Shown: positions 31,891 through 43,121 of the stretch, piece after piece | Layout of the letters: every line of letters starts with the position of its first letter | Position numbering within the stretch: position 1 is the stretch's first letter | NCBI GenBank assembly: GCA_022410635.1 | Contig: JAJVDF010000300.1 | Location: 54,467 to 118,466, forward strand | Direction of reading: 5' to 3' | Origin: Tretioscincus oriximinensis | Lineage: Eukaryota > Chordata > Lepidosauria > Squamata > Gymnophthalmidae | Length of the DNA stretch: 64,000 nucleotides | Translations under genes and position numbers: made by a program | Notes under the pieces: model-generated | Databases searched by the model: none | Told to the model about the DNA's origin: nothing | The model's input: only the letters and a program-made list of their open reading frames with translations

Positions 31891-32535
31891 TAACGGGGGT
31901 TCGCTTACCACGTTATTAGGCTCCTTAGCTTGTCTAAGGCAGCTGGATCCATAGTATACAGACACGTGTAAAGTAATTCATACAGAGGCCATAGACTTAG
32001 GTTGAGAGGCGATCCAGGAGGCCCATGGGTAATGGGACACTCCAGAGCACCTTCGTGCAGAGGTTTTTATTGACTCCAGAATCAGAAGTCGTGGATCAAA
32101 TTAGTGATGTCAGAAGGGGTTGTACAAAGGTGTGGTTTAGGATGGACCGGAGGTGTGCCCAGGTGTCAGGAAATGCCAAATATGGTAAGGTTGCAAAATA
32201 CAAGATTCACCCTTACGTGACCCATGGCAAGACTATTACCTTCCAAGACCTGGAAAACTGTGACTCACTCCTCAGGAACAGAGCTAAATGGGCTTCCTCT
32301 TTGCCACTAATAGTCTAAATGGCTTTAGGTTTCTCCATGACTATGAAAACAATGGGTTGCCCTTTTGCCACAATAGGTGTGATTAAGCCCTTAAGACTTG
32401 GAGGGTCCCTTGAATGGGATATGCCCTTAGGACAGGAAGAGAGATTTGCCTTTCTTGTTTAACTCTCTGAGGAGAGGAATTTCCAAAGATTTTCAAAAAA
32501 TTTCCACCCAGGCCTCTCTGGAGCTTTCAGGGACA
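31891..32535 (-). mobile_element. Solo LTR family A copy 2, truncated
   Basis: Begins TAACGGGGGTTCGCTTACCA and has the block GTTTTTATTGACTCCAGAATC (AATAAA on minus) at about 32064. It ends near 32535, where L2 sequence starts. It lacks the TGTYGGG terminus of copies 1 and 3. Confidence 0.7.
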
Positions 32536-32830
32536 GAACTACCAGAAGGCCTTCTCCTTGAGATCTTGATGCACAGGCAGGCCTATGGAAGAAGGCGCTG
32601 TATCAGATGGCCAGGGCGCAAGCTGTTTAGGGCTTTGCATGCTAAAATCAGTGCCTTGAATTGGGCCTGGCAGTGAATAGGCAGCCAGTTGCAGATCGTT
32701 AAAGTCTGACGATGAACTGACTTTTTCCATGTCCCACACACTGCCAACAAGATCAGCTTGACATAATCTTCTGATAGAAGTGAAGTAGAATGCTTGGCTT
32801 TCATAGTTCCCATGACAACAGAGAAACCTT
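32536..32830 (-). mobile_element. L2 LINE fragment
   Basis: The minus frames encode LTICNWLPIHCQAQFKALIL and CKALNSLRPGHLIQRLLP, equivalent to LHWLPIRYRAQFKVLTLTYK in the first L2. Truncated on both sides. Confidence 0.75.
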
Positions 32831-33466
32831 TTCGCTATCCTAATAATATATAAAACCAAAAAATCTTGAATTAATTTGAGGAACAAGAAAAGTTAATATC
32901 CTGTGGGTTCCATAGCTACTTGGAAAATGTTACCTTCGGCCATTATAAGGTTGTGGACATTCTAGATAAGGAGAGCTATAGAAAGTAATCAAATCTGGAG
33001 ATCCCTTATGGACTAGTAAATATGATCCTGCTTACTGGATATTTGTGATGATGTTACTTCTTTACATAAGATGCCGAGAATCTTGGGACAGATTTAAGCT
33101 AATCAGTGCACCGTACTGTAGGATAAAATTTTAACAAGAAACAAAGTAGAGATTTCTTTACTTCAGAAGTCAAGGGATAACAAAAGCCTTTTTATATACC
33201 TCCAGGCTGATTTTGTTAATATGGAGAGAAAATGCCACAAGGATTTGGCTTCTGACCAGGAATAACACAACAATAATACCCCACATAGTATATGGCCACT
33301 GATTCGTTTCCACTAATGCTGGGTATGGTCTGATAAACACAGATTTACTATGGCTATTTTCTTTCTGAGAATTGCTTTCGCTTTTTAGAAAAGTTGAGAT
33401 TGGGATGGAATAAACAAACCTGAAGCAAGCTGATAAATTCATCTGTACCTTTGAATGTTTTTATAC
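32831..33466. other. Unclassified sequence
   Basis: No supported gene or element. Confidence 0.4.
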
Positions 33467-34003
33467 AGAGGAGGAAGAAGGAGGAAGAGGAAGAGAAGGA
33501 GGAAGAGGAAGAAGGCAGAGGATGAGGAGGAAGAGAAGAAGAAAGAGAAGAAAGAAAAAGAAAAAGAAAAAGAAAAAGAAGAAAAAGAAAAAGAAAAAGA
33601 AAAAGAAAAAGAAAAAGAAAAAGAAAAAGAAAAAGAAGAAAAAGAAGAAGAAGAAGAAGAAGAAGAAGAAGAAGAAGAAGAAGAAGAAGAAGAAGAAGAA
33701 GAAGAAGAAGAAGAAGAAGAAGAAGAAGAAGAACTTGGTTCTTATACCCCGCTTTTCTCACCTTTCAAAGGAAGTCAAAGCGGCTTACAAGGATATATTT
33801 TTGCCCGAAGGTTCACATTCTATCTTCCCCATGTATCTACTTGCAGTCAATTGCAATTTCTTGCAATTCATGCTTTCGAATAGCTGGGCTGGCTAGTGGA
33901 AGGTGCTCACCCCTCCCCACTTCCAACACAGGGCTTCGAAACCCCATCTCCCAGGCGAGAGACGAATTCCTAAGCAACTGAGCTATCTGTTCCTACTTTT
34001 AGC
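33467..34003 (-). mobile_element. tRNA-headed SINE with expanded GAA tail
   Basis: The SINE body is 33735-34003 on minus, and the head on plus reads GAATTCCTAAGCAACTGAGC. Its 3' tail has grown into a long purine tract, 33467-33734: GAGGAA, GAAAAA and about 30 GAA units. The polyglutamate, polylysine and polyleucine frames across it are artefacts. Confidence 0.88.
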
Positions 34004-34092
34004 CATTTTGTAACCCAAAATTCGGGTCTTTGGAGGCTGTCAGAGTTCCAAGCCCTGTCATTGGTCTCTGGTGTCTGCCTGTTTAGAATGCA

Positions 34093-34402
34093 NNNNNNNN
34101 NNNNNNNNNNNNNNNNNNNNNNNNNNNNNNNNNNNNNNNNNNNNNNNNNNNNNNNNNNNNNNNNNNNNNNNNNNNNNNNNNNNNNNNNNNNNNNNNNNNN
34201 NNNNNNNNNNNNNNNNNNNNNNNNNNNNNNNNNNNNNNNNNNNNNNNNNNNNNNNNNNNNNNNNNNNNNNNNNNNNNNNNNNNNNNNNNNNNNNNNNNNN
34301 NNNNNNNNNNNNNNNNNNNNNNNNNNNNNNNNNNNNNNNNNNNNNNNNNNNNNNNNNNNNNNNNNNNNNNNNNNNNNNNNNNNNNNNNNNNNNNNNNNNN
34401 NN
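34093..34402. other. Assembly gap (310 N)
   Basis: Undetermined bases ending directly in a GAA tract. The short sequence before it (34004-34092) has CAAGCCCTGTCATTGGTCTC, resembling the left end of the unnamed 55265-55621 repeat inverted. Confidence 0.98.
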
Positions 34403-34496
34403 AGAAGAAGAAGAAGAAGAAGAAGAAGAAGAAGAAGAAGAAGAAGAAGAAGAAGAAGAAGAAGAAGAAGAAGAAGAAGAAGAAGAAGAAGAAGAA
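34403..34496 (+). repeat. (GAA)n microsatellite
   Basis: About 31 GAA units abutting the gap. Copy number is unreliable in this position. Confidence 0.95.
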
Positions 34497-35068
34497 GGAA
34501 GAGGAGGAGAAAAGGAGAGGGGGAGGTTTCCGAAGTTATCCAGCTCTTGTCATCCCTATTTTACACAGATAACTATGTTATATGTATTGACTCCCCGCAT
34601 GACTGATTTAATGTGGTTCTCACTGGAAAGTGGGTTTCACTGGAAAGAGTAATTCTATTGCTTAGGCCTGCTTGTGCCCCTTGATATATACAGAGGGCAA
34701 TGCACTCATTGGGTGCAACCTACTTAGAAACTATATAAAATGTCAAAGCCTGACTAGGGTAGTTGCTCTGGTCGAAGAAGAAGAAGAAGAAGGAAGAGGA
34801 GGAGAAAAGGAGAGGGGGAGGTTTCCGAAGTTATCCAGCTCTTGTCATCCCTATTTTACACAGATAACTATGTTATATGTATTGACTCCCCGCATGACTG
34901 ATTTAATGTGGTTCTCACTGGAAAGTGGGTTTCACTGGAAAGAGTAATTCTATTGCTTAGGCCTGCTTGTGCCCCTTGATATATACAGAGGGCAATGCAC
35001 TCATTGGGTGCAACCTACTTAGAAACTATATAAAATGTCAAAGCCTGACTAGGGTAGTTGCTCTGGTC
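34479..35068. repeat. Identical 295-bp tandem duplication
   Basis: 34479-34773 and 34774-35068 are two copies with a period of exactly 295 bp. I see no difference between them outside GAA copy number. Each runs from GAAGAAGGAAGAGGAGGAG to GTAGTTGCTCTGGTC. Given the adjacent gap, a false duplication is plausible. Confidence 0.9.
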
Positions 35069-35165
35069 AAGAACAAGCTGCTGATGTACTTGGAACTGAA
35101 TAGTTCAAAGGATAAACGGTTAAATGTCATTACACTGGTCTGCTTTATCAAAGGCCTCGGAACTT
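34530..35165 (+). mobile_element. LTR-like sequence, family B (with duplication)
   Basis: Shared blocks with 53940-54184: ATATATACAGAGGGCAATGC, a TATA-like ACTATATAAAA, then AAGCCTGACTAGGGTAGTTG, GAACAAGCTGCTGATGTACT and GTCTGCTTTATCAAAGGC. The order TATA box, then transcript-like and U5-like parts, fits an LTR. No internal retroviral genes. The outer ends are not defined. Confidence 0.55.
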
Positions 35166-35830
35166 TTGCCCTGTGCAGCTATCTAGCCCATTTTGGAAAA
35201 TCTGACAGTTTGTAACCCTGCAAGTCAAAGCTCTTCAAATGAAGCCCCACAAACTGTAGAAATTGCTTCGGGGAACATTTGTCTCTAATTGTCACAGAAC
35301 CTCCAAGAACAAAAAAGAAGAAAGAAGTAAAAACCGAAGATAATTAAGTACATAATTGTAAACAGGCAATTCCTTAATTAAGCTTTCCCTCTTTAAACCT
35401 GACAGGAACTGCTTACAAGGTGATAGGAGGGAGGGAGGTTCAGCATATGGCAGGCCATCTGCAGAGCGAAGGCGCCTTGTGTGGACGTGAAAGGGAATAC
35501 AGGGCCGCAGATGCCTGCACATGCAAACCCAACTTTCAAGCTCACAAAAGCATGAATGGCTTAAATGCAAAGAGGCGCCAGGCATTTGTCTTCATCTTGG
35601 GTAAGGAAATAATTTGATGCAACATCAGGGACATAAAAGGATGTCAGATAGAGGAAGTAAATATGCATCTTACGAGAATCTCCCTGATAAATCTCTTGTC
35701 TTCCAAGGTGCTTTACCATCACATCTGAGAAGTGATAAAGCTCTACGCCTCCCAGCACCTTTATATTAACAGTGAATGAGACAAAGGAAGTGAAATCAAA
35801 TCCCATCAAAGCAAAGGCAGTTTGCCACAG
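35166..35830. other. Unclassified sequence
   Basis: No supported element. Short frames at 35292-35809 on minus lack domains. Confidence 0.4.
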
Positions 35831-35894
35831 TGCTGGGAGCTGCTGGAACCCAGATATTGGGCAAGGAGTCTGAAATTTGGTGCAGCCTTGAATT

Positions 35895-36020
35895 ATGACA
35901 TCACTTCCTGTGCAAGATAGGAAGTGACATTAAAAGTGACATCACTTCATGTCACGCACAGGAAGTGACATCAATCTGGGCACCGTTGTTCAGAAGTAAA
36001 TACCAGTAGTGACATCAAAA
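35895..36020. promoter_or_regulatory. Cluster of CRE/ETS-like TGACATCA-GGAAGT motifs
   Basis: At least four TGACATCA or complement motifs occur, three joined to ACTTCCTG/CAGGAAGT (for example ATGACATCACTTCCTGTG at 35897 and CAGGAAGTGACATCA at 35960). They are arranged as alternating inverted repeats. Only motif resemblance supports a regulatory role; a decayed repeat is equally likely. Confidence 0.35.
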
Positions 36021-36064
36021 TGATGTCAATTCCAATAAAGTGGCTGCCCCCATGCAAGGGGAGC

Positions 36065-36530
36065 ATCTAGCCCAGCCTTCTCACACAGAGGCCCACCAAT
36101 TACACCTGGGCAGTCCAAAACAGAAGAAGTAAAAATCTTCACCTGTTCTTGACATCCTGCAAATGGTACCTCAGGAATCCTACCTGTTGTTCCATCCCAG
36201 AGTAGCTATTCATACCATAGAGTTATCTAATTCTTTCTTAAAGCTATCCAGGCTGCTAGTTACTACCACCTTTTCTAGAAGTAAATTCAACAGATCAGTG
36301 ACCCTTTGGGTGAAAACAGCTTCTGCCCACCAGCTTTCATCCATCATCTCCATCCCATGCATGATTTTATACACTTCAACCAGACCACTTCTTAAGTGCT
36401 GTATTTTGAGGCTGAAGAAGCCCAGACATTGCAGCCTGACTCCGTATGGGGGATGCCCCAGACCCTTGAAAATGTTCTGCACCTTCTCTAGGACTGCAGT
36501 ATCTTTCTTGAGCCTTTGATAGGATGAAAT
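36065..36530 (-). mobile_element. CR1 LINE 3' fragment
   Basis: CACACAGAGGCCCACCAATTA and AAATGGTACCTCAGGAATCC at the 3' side. The minus frame 36210-36482 gives QNIFKGLGHPPYGVRLQCLG and GLVEVYKIMHGME. A diverged copy. Confidence 0.8.
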
Positions 36531-37300
36531 GTGTTTGCCACTTTGCTGCCTGCTCGCCCACTATCCTTGTGTCTAAGCCGGGGCATCCCCAGCCTTTCTC
36601 CTTCGAGTCTCTTATGTGCATTTTTACTACTATCCCCATTGAATAAGCTATGTGCTAACTTTTATTGTTGACCCCATTCCTCTCAGATGCATGTTGGCTC
36701 TGATAATCAGTTTCATGTTTTCAGTTCTGTGTCCCATGCCAGTTGCCTCCTGTAAGCAAAGCAATTTCAATTGCCTTAAATGAGATTCAGGGACATTGGA
36801 TAGATTATCTGCCATAGCTTAGCAGATGAATGACACTGTTATCATAAAGTTGGAGCAATAATCTATATATTCTTATTTAGAACGTGGTCTATATCTGTAA
36901 ACTGAAGTCTTTTTATATTCTGGATAACTGTGTATTATAAGCAGAGTTTACTTCCCCAGAGACAGAAAATATTTCCAAGACAAATAGTACTTCAATTTAA
37001 AGGTGATGGATGCCTGGAATATGAGAAGGGAAAGTGCATAGCATTGCTATTTATGTCCCAGAAATGCACCAAAGACTTATACAAATCCTATTTTTAACTA
37101 AGGCATACGACCTTTTATATATGTTCAGTGCTTCAGTTTAAGTCCTTCAAGATAGAAGAAAAGGACAAAAAGAAGGAGGCGAAAAAAAAAGGAATAAACT
37201 GTTATCACCCTGCAGGAAGGAACCTGAAGAACAAGAAACTTCAAAATTTTCTGGAATTTAGGGCATAAAAAACAGAGAGTGACTGGGTTTTTTTTAACTC
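36531..37300. other. Unclassified sequence
   Basis: No supported element or gene. Confidence 0.4.
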
Positions 37301-37376
37301 CATTTCTAGGCTGACCAGATGACCCCTTTTGGGAGGGTTTGAAAACCCATTTTGGGGGTGTTTCCCAGTTTTTTCT

Positions 37377-38282
37377 TTTTTTTTCATTCCTTTTTTTTTA
37401 TTTAAATTTTTATTGGTTTTTACAGAATAATATAACCAAACATAACATAACAGAAAAAAATAACAAACAATATCAAAGTAAAAAACTACCCCCGTGACCC
37501 CACCCACACAATAGAACAAAGTATTGATGTAACCTATCATGCTAAAGACAGCCTAAATAATCCAACGTGATTCAATGAACGTTTGAACAGCTTGTCGTAA
37601 CAAGGTATGAGCCCGTGGCGAATGGCCGTAGGTGATAAATTTTTGCCACTTATCAGACCAGTGTGGTTTGAGGTAGATACCTATGGATTGTAATCGTATG
37701 GACTGTAGGATGTCAAAAGTAATAAATTTGATTACATATTTCCACCATTCCTCTATGGTCCAATTTTGATGGTATTTCCATTCTTTTGCGACTACCATAT
37801 GCCCAGCCATAATAGCACTGTTTATACCTAAATTATCAGTGTTTGAGATAGTCCGAGAATCCATTACACCAAAGAACCAAGTTTCGGTGGATTCTGGAAT
37901 TATAATATCTGTGGCTAACTTGATTTGATCTCTAATATCATTCCAGAACCTTATTATTTGGGGGCAATGCCCCCACATATGAAGGTACGTCCCTCTACTA
38001 CCACACCCATTCCAACACGAAGGTGAAGTTGCAGAAATATGGGATAATTGTGCTGGGGTGCGGTACCACCTAGAGATTTTCTTTAATTGGGTCTCCCTGA
38101 TTCTGAAGTCCCATTGTTTAAGAAAGCGGTTAACCCATAGAGACCAAGCAGGTACTATCTGAGGGAATTCCATTCCCCAGGACTCGGTGAGGAGCTCAAG
38201 ATTATTATATTTATCTTTTGAGATCAAATCGTATAATATTTTTGTCAGTTTCCTCTCCCCTTTTATTAGCTTAGGGATTACC
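37377..38282 (-). mobile_element. L1 LINE, 5'-truncated, inside palindromic MITE
   Basis: A minus-strand L1 with an A-rich 3' end (poly-T at 37377-37400 on plus). It has a 17-bp target duplication: GTTTCCCAGTTTTTTCT at 37360-37376 and GTTTCCCAGCTTTTTCT at 38283-38299, one mismatch. This sharply dates it after the MITE. Confidence 0.92.
37553..38280 (-). pseudogene. L1 ORF2 C-terminal domain
   Basis: About 240 residues of L1 ORF2 downstream of the RT. Visible are KKISRWYRTPAQLSHI, the Cys-box CWNGCGSRGTYLHMWGHC, then INSAIMAGHMVVAKEWKYHQ and SDKWQKFITYGHSPRAHTLL. The Cys-box (C-x3-C-x7-H-x4-C) is intact. No endonuclease or RT palm is present because of 5' truncation, so it cannot transpose. 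The first about 43 residues of the open frame belong to the MITE. Confidence 0.9.
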
Positions 38283-38783
38283 GTTTCCCAGCTTTTTCTG
38301 AGGAAAAAAAATAAAAAACAAAATATTTTTGGAAAAAAATATCTTTTTTGGAAAAATGTTTCCTCAGAAAAAAATTGGGAGGCACCCCAAAAATGGGTTC
38401 TCAACCCAACCCCAAAAAGGAGTCATCTGCTCAGCCTATATCTTACCATTTTTTTTAAATTATTTACACCAGGCCTGCATGAAACGTTAAAACAGCTTAT
38501 TATTTTATAATACCTAAAAACAGAAGCTCAGTATGCTTCCACAGCATGTGTGGGGTAAAAACAGCAGAACAGAAAACTAAGTTTGTAAAGCAAGAGCCAC
38601 AAAACAGGATGTGGTCAAAGACCGACATTTTTACGCGCTATTCCCAATGCTGTGAAAAGAACTTAAGCTGATTTTCTTGGAGCAACGTTCACTAAAAAAA
38701 TGAACATTGTTTCATGAAGCAAGCAATAGATTCTAGATTGAATACTTCACAGAGTTCATCCTACTTTGGGATGGACATCTGGC

Positions 38784-40116
38784 TAACGGGGGGTTGCTTA
38801 CCACGTTATAAGGTGTCTGCAGATCAGAGGCAGCTGAATCATCAGGATACGGACACGTGTAGAATCTGACTCCCATCAAGAACTCACACAGAGGCCATAA
38901 ACTTAGATCATGAGGCAAGATCCAGGAGGCCCACGTGGGTCATGGAACCTCCAGAGCACCCCTGTGCACTGGTTTTTATTGACTCAAAATCGTAAGAACA
39001 TAAGAAGAGCCATCCTGGATCAGGCCACAGCCCATCGAGTCCAGCATTCTGTGTCACACAGATGCCCCCATGATGCACCTGGGCAGTCCGAACAGAGGAA
39101 AGCAAAATATGCTCCTGTTCATGACTCCCTGCAAATGGTATTTCAGGAGTCCTGCCTGTTGCTCCATCCCNGAGGCAACATCCAGACANCNATCCTAGTA
39201 TCCATTTATACCCTTAGTGTCCATAAACCTGTCTAGTCCTGTCTTGAAACTATCCAAGCTGTTAGCTACCACTACCTCTTCAGGAAGTAAATTCCACAGG
39301 CCGATGACCCTCTGGGTGAAAAAATACTTTCCTTTGTCTGTTCTCACTTTTCTACCCAACAGTTTTAAGGAGGGCCATCTGGTCCTTGTATTGTGTGATA
39401 GAGAAAACATTTTTTCTCTGTTCACCCTGTCGATCCCATGCATGATTTTGTACACTTCAATCAGATCACCCCTCAAACGTCTCCTTTCAAGGCTGAAGAG
39501 GCCCAGACGTTGCAGCCTTGCTTCGTAAGGGAGCTGCTCCAGACCCTTGATCATTTTTGTTGCCCTTTTCTGCACCTTCTCCAGTTCCAAAATATCCCTC
39601 GAAGGCATGTACAAGAAAAGTGATGTCAGAGAATGGGAGTTCCGAAGGTGTGGTTTGGGGTGGACCGGAGGTGGGCCCAGGTTGTGACACCTGTGTGACG
39701 TCTCTCCCTCCTCCCAAGGGGGCGCAGCCTGAGTCAGGAAACTCCAAATATGGGTATGGTTTGGGTGATGCAAGATCGATCCCTGTAGCTTCCAGGACCT
39801 GTGACCAGTCTTTCACCCCATGGAGAAGAGCGGACAAAGAACTTCCTCTGGGCTTCCAGGCAATTGACTAATGCCATTAAGCCAGGGCTCCAAAGACAAT
39901 GGGTGCCCCAAGAGATAATGGCTGAAGGTAAACTTGCTAAGATGGGTGTTGCTTCAGGGCAGGAAGAGAGATTAGCTCCCTTGCAACACTCTGTGCTGGG
40001 AATTTCCCAAAAATTTTTGCAGACAAGAGTTCTGTGCTTCTGGGGACCAATTCATGTACATTTTATATCAAATATATTAATGCCAATTAATACATCACTA
40101 ATAGAGAACCCCGACA
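38784..40116 (-). mobile_element. Solo LTR family A copy 3, split by CR1
   Basis: The LTR runs from TAACGGGGGGTTGCTTACCA to CCCCGACA, flanked by TCTGGC (38778-38783) and TTTGGC (40117-40122). Its AATAAA (minus) is in GTTTTTATTGACTC near 38974. A 608-bp CR1 (38993-39600) interrupts it. Without the insertion the LTR is about 725 bp. Confidence 0.75.
38993..39600 (-). mobile_element. CR1 LINE, TTATGTTC-tailed, inside LTR
   Basis: TAAGAACATAAGAAGAGCC on plus marks the 3' end. The frame 39195-39773 encodes [40 protein letters not shown] and QRVIGLWNLLPEEVVVANSL. Among the least diverged CR1 copies here, consistent with its position as the inner, younger layer. Confidence 0.9.
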
Positions 40117-40189
40117 TTTGGCAACATGTGAAATCGCGTAGCTGAATACAAAACGTTTAGAAAGCACAGAAAAATATCCGTTTTTGTAT

Positions 40190-40275
40190 ATAGCAGGAGG
40201 TCTTCTTGCACTTTAGAGACTAAGAGAGAAAAGGTAGGCAGCACGAGCTTCATAGAGAAATCCACTTCTTCAGTT
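40190..40275 (-). mobile_element. Penelope-like element end fragment
   Basis: GCACTTTAGAGACTAAGAGAG, then AGCTTCATAGAGAAATCCACT, TCTTCAG: a diverged terminal block of the 40862-41762 element. Confidence 0.55.
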
Positions 40276-40374
40276 GCTTTGGCTATGAACGCTCCTGTCG
40301 CTTGTCTTGTTCCTGTTGGTTTCTCCCTTTTGAGGGTTTAAAACATTTTATTTACCTTAGGGATCCCTAAGAAA

Positions 40375-40612
40375 CGGTTTTTCAACTGAGAGATCCGTTC
40401 TCGAGGCCCTGTGTTGGACACGCTCTCTATTGGCCTTAGCTCTAGCCACTACATCTAGTCGAAAGAAAGTAGATTTGCAATCTACATTTCAAGTAGATTA
40501 ATGAGTACCACCATGTTTGAGGGGAAGATAGAATAGATGTAAGCTTCTGAATGAAAATTAACATTGTAAGCTACTCTGAGTCCCTTCAGGTGAGAAGGGC
40601 AGGATATGTAGA
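40375..40612 (+). mobile_element. tRNA-headed SINE, diverged
   Basis: Shows AACTGAGAGATCCGTTCTCG, GCTCTAGCCAC, GGGGAAGATAGAATAGATG and AGTCCCTTCAGGTGAGAAGG in family order. The start of the tRNA-like head is degraded. Confidence 0.7.
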
Positions 40613-40861
40613 CCATATTCATCCCCCCATTTCCCCCCTCTCCTCCCTCTCCCTTATTTACATATATATTCAGTATTCACTAGAGGGGTTTAAATCTCAA
40701 AACTTAATCTCAACTTTAATTTAATCTTTAACTTTAATAATCTCAACTCCTAATAATGTTTAATGATCAACCATTTCTGTTTACCTTTTCTTACTTTCTA
40801 AATATTTTCCAGATTATCAATTTTATAATTAAAGATTTCAATTGCAGTCATAATGATTATA

Positions 40862-41815
40862 TAATTTCAGAGAAATAGCCATGTTAGTCTGGTAGAAAGG
40901 CCAACAAAGGAGCTAGTAGCATTTGAAGATGAGCAGGAGAAAAGTGGGTGGCATCAGCTTTCNTAGACATGTCTACTTCTTCAAATGCTGAGGGACTAAT
41001 GTCAGGGTCAAGTATGTATAGGAAACTGTGTGGGAGATGACAAATCACATGCAAGTGTGATGGGGTATAAACTCCAGGTTAGAAAAAGAGGTAAATACCA
41101 GAAACTAATCCTCTCATGTGAAAAAGTCCCTGGGGCAACAAGAGGCAGCATCTGATAGTAAATCAATCAAATCCTTAACAGGTGTCATAAAAATGTATAA
41201 TGGGCCAGGAAACCATCATCTTTGTTAAGTCCTTTGTTGATGGGCTGGAACTTATGAATGTATTCAAGTTCTGCTGCTTCTCTTTCAAATCTTCCTTTGT
41301 AGTTTCTTTGTTCAAGGACTGCAGTCCTGAGGTCTGAGATCGAATGTCCTGGAAGGTTGAAATGTTTGTTCAGCAACTGGTTTCTGTGTGTTTCCATTTC
41401 GAATATCTGATTTGTGTCCCATTTATTCTCAGGCGTAGGGATTGTCCTGTTTGCCCAATGTAGAGTGTAGAGGGGCATTGTTGGCAGAAAATGGAATACA
41501 CCACATGAAAGGATTAGTTTCTGCTATTTACCTGTTTTTCTAAACCTGCAGTTCATACCACATCACACTTGCATAAGCTTTGTCATCTCCCACACACAGT
41601 TTTCTATAAATACCTGACCCTGACATTAGTCCCTCAGCATCTGAAGAAGTCGACGTGTCTACGAAAGCTTCTGCCATCCACTTTTCTCCTGCTAGTCTCC
41701 AAGTGCTACTGGCCCCTTTGCTGGACTTTCTACTGGACTAACACGGCTATTCCTCTGAAGTAGAAAAGTAGGTCCCATAAGCTTTCATAGACACGCCTAC
41801 TACTTCAGTAGACAA
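40862..41815 (-). mobile_element. Penelope-like element with inverted terminal segments
   Basis: The central minus-strand GIY-YIG region (41185-41478) is flanked by inverted terminal sequences. The left side, 40862-41175, begins TTTCAGAGAAATAGCCATGT. The right side, about 41509-41762, contains its complement (GACTAACACGGCTATTCC), followed by another short terminal piece to 41815. Penelope-like elements are known to carry terminal repeats in direct or inverted order. The flanks share ATTATAT, a possible target duplication. Confidence 0.8.
41185..41478 (-). pseudogene. Penelope-like GIY-YIG endonuclease C-terminal part
   Basis: About 97 residues. They include NQLLNKHFNLPGHSISDLRT, AVLEQRNYKGRFEREAAELE and YIHKFQPINKGLNKDDGFL. 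The HFNLPGHS, E-x-Y and LxPxGLN blocks are those of the GIY-YIG domain that follows the RT in Penelope-like elements, where it nicks target DNA. The GIY and YIG motifs themselves and the RT are upstream and missing. The frame opens in CTLHWANRT-like sequence that may be the damaged YIGQT region. Confidence 0.78.
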
Positions 41816-42150
41816 ATATTAATTATATTTATCCATCTTCTGAGTTGTCCATATAGTTCTTTCTTTCCAACCCCTCACTAGAACAGACTGAGCACAGGAG
41901 ACTATCTCATCTGTTACATCCCTTACATTTTCAGGCCTGATATCTCAGAATCTCCATGTAGTACGGTCATTTTACTTGACATGAGTATTTGTGACTATCT
42001 ATTTCTCTTTCCACCTGATTCTCAGAGATTCCCATACCATTCCTAACCCAAAAGGTTATGCATCCATGATCACACGGCCCAGAAATATTCAGAAAGAAGT
42101 GTGACAATTGTGCCGATGTACTATACCATTTATGGAGCATTTTCCTTATG

Positions 42151-43116
42151 TCTCTTTCATCCGATTACTTTTGNTTTCTTTTATTCTTTTTCTTTCCCTC
42201 CTTATATCTTCTCTTCTTACATCCATATCCATATAATTCCTCTTCTTGTTTCATCAACACCATGTGTCTACAAATCGTCCCTGCTATTCCCTTTTCTTCA
42301 TCAATAATTTTCNTTATAATCTTCTCTAATGCTGTAGCTTCTCTACCTATATATCTTTTAACACTATTGCGTCTATATATTATTTTATTCCTAATGCCTG
42401 TAACGTTCTTCTAACACCTACCAGTCTATTATTAACTGATACAATACCCCTTTGCTAGATTTTCTCAATCCAGACTAACCCAGCTATTTCTTTGAAATCT
42501 GTACATAGTAGGGTCACCAAATAAAAATTGGGATATAAATTTAAACCATGGAAGGCCACAGAAGAGAGGATTTTTCACCAGGGAGAAATCACTTTTTCAC
42601 ACATATGAACGGTGTGCAAAACTCTATCCCAAATTTGGCTCCTTTCTTCACGATGAGTTATAACCTGCAATCTATAAACAATTGCGGGATTCACTCATTT
42701 CCACATATCTGAGTAATCTGTATGGCGTTGGCAAGAAAATGAAGTCAGGAAGTATCAGGAAGCCGATACCATGCATGTCAGCCAGCTGATTTTATATTGT
42801 CCTACTGGCTGACATCTTCTCGCAGTATCCTTCCTTCTCACAAGGCAATTGGACAGAAAGGGAGATTCTCCATTTTCTCTGCGCTCTCTTTCTTGAACAA
42901 AAGAGAGAGTGGAGAGAAACGGTAAATGCCTGGCAGTTTGGACATGGGGCAGATGTGTAATAGAAAATAGTTCATTTGACTAGTCATATGACTATTTCAA
43001 AACACAAGTAAAAACATAGTAAAAAAACCTCCAGAGTTGAGCAGCAGTCTCTCTATTTACAGGCAAAATCTTGGTGGCAGTTGTGGACGGCAGCCTACGC
43101 ACATGATTTGTTCAAT
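42151..43116. other. Mostly unclassified, one Penelope-like end fragment
   Basis: 42451-42505 (CCCCTTTGCTAGATTTTCTC, GACTAACCCAGCTATTTC) is another Penelope-like end. The rest has no recognised feature. Confidence 0.4.
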
Positions 43117-43121
43117 GTTCC

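Larger units (their letters stand above)
37307..38438. mobile_element. Palindromic hAT-like MITE split by L1
   Basis: The left arm 37307-37376 (TAGGCTGACCAGATGACCCC..) and right part 38283-38438 (..GGAGTCATCTGCTCAGCCTA) make a palindromic element of about 210 bp once the L1 is removed. Confidence 0.85.
40615..42150 (-). mobile_element. L1-like LINE split by Penelope-like element
   Basis: Left part 40615-40861 and right part 41816-42150 align in order with 28905-29520 (for example TACTTTCTAAATATTTTCC, then ACTAGAACAGACTGAG, and TACCATTTATGGAGCATTTTCC at 42121). No frame is intact. Confidence 0.6.

Noticed and set aside
33455..33896. Long poly-Glu, poly-Lys/Arg and poly-Leu frames
   Set aside because: They are translations of the GAA microsatellite tail of a SINE. 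The same applies at 17082-17500, 34403-34600, 60664-61120 and 63439-63761.
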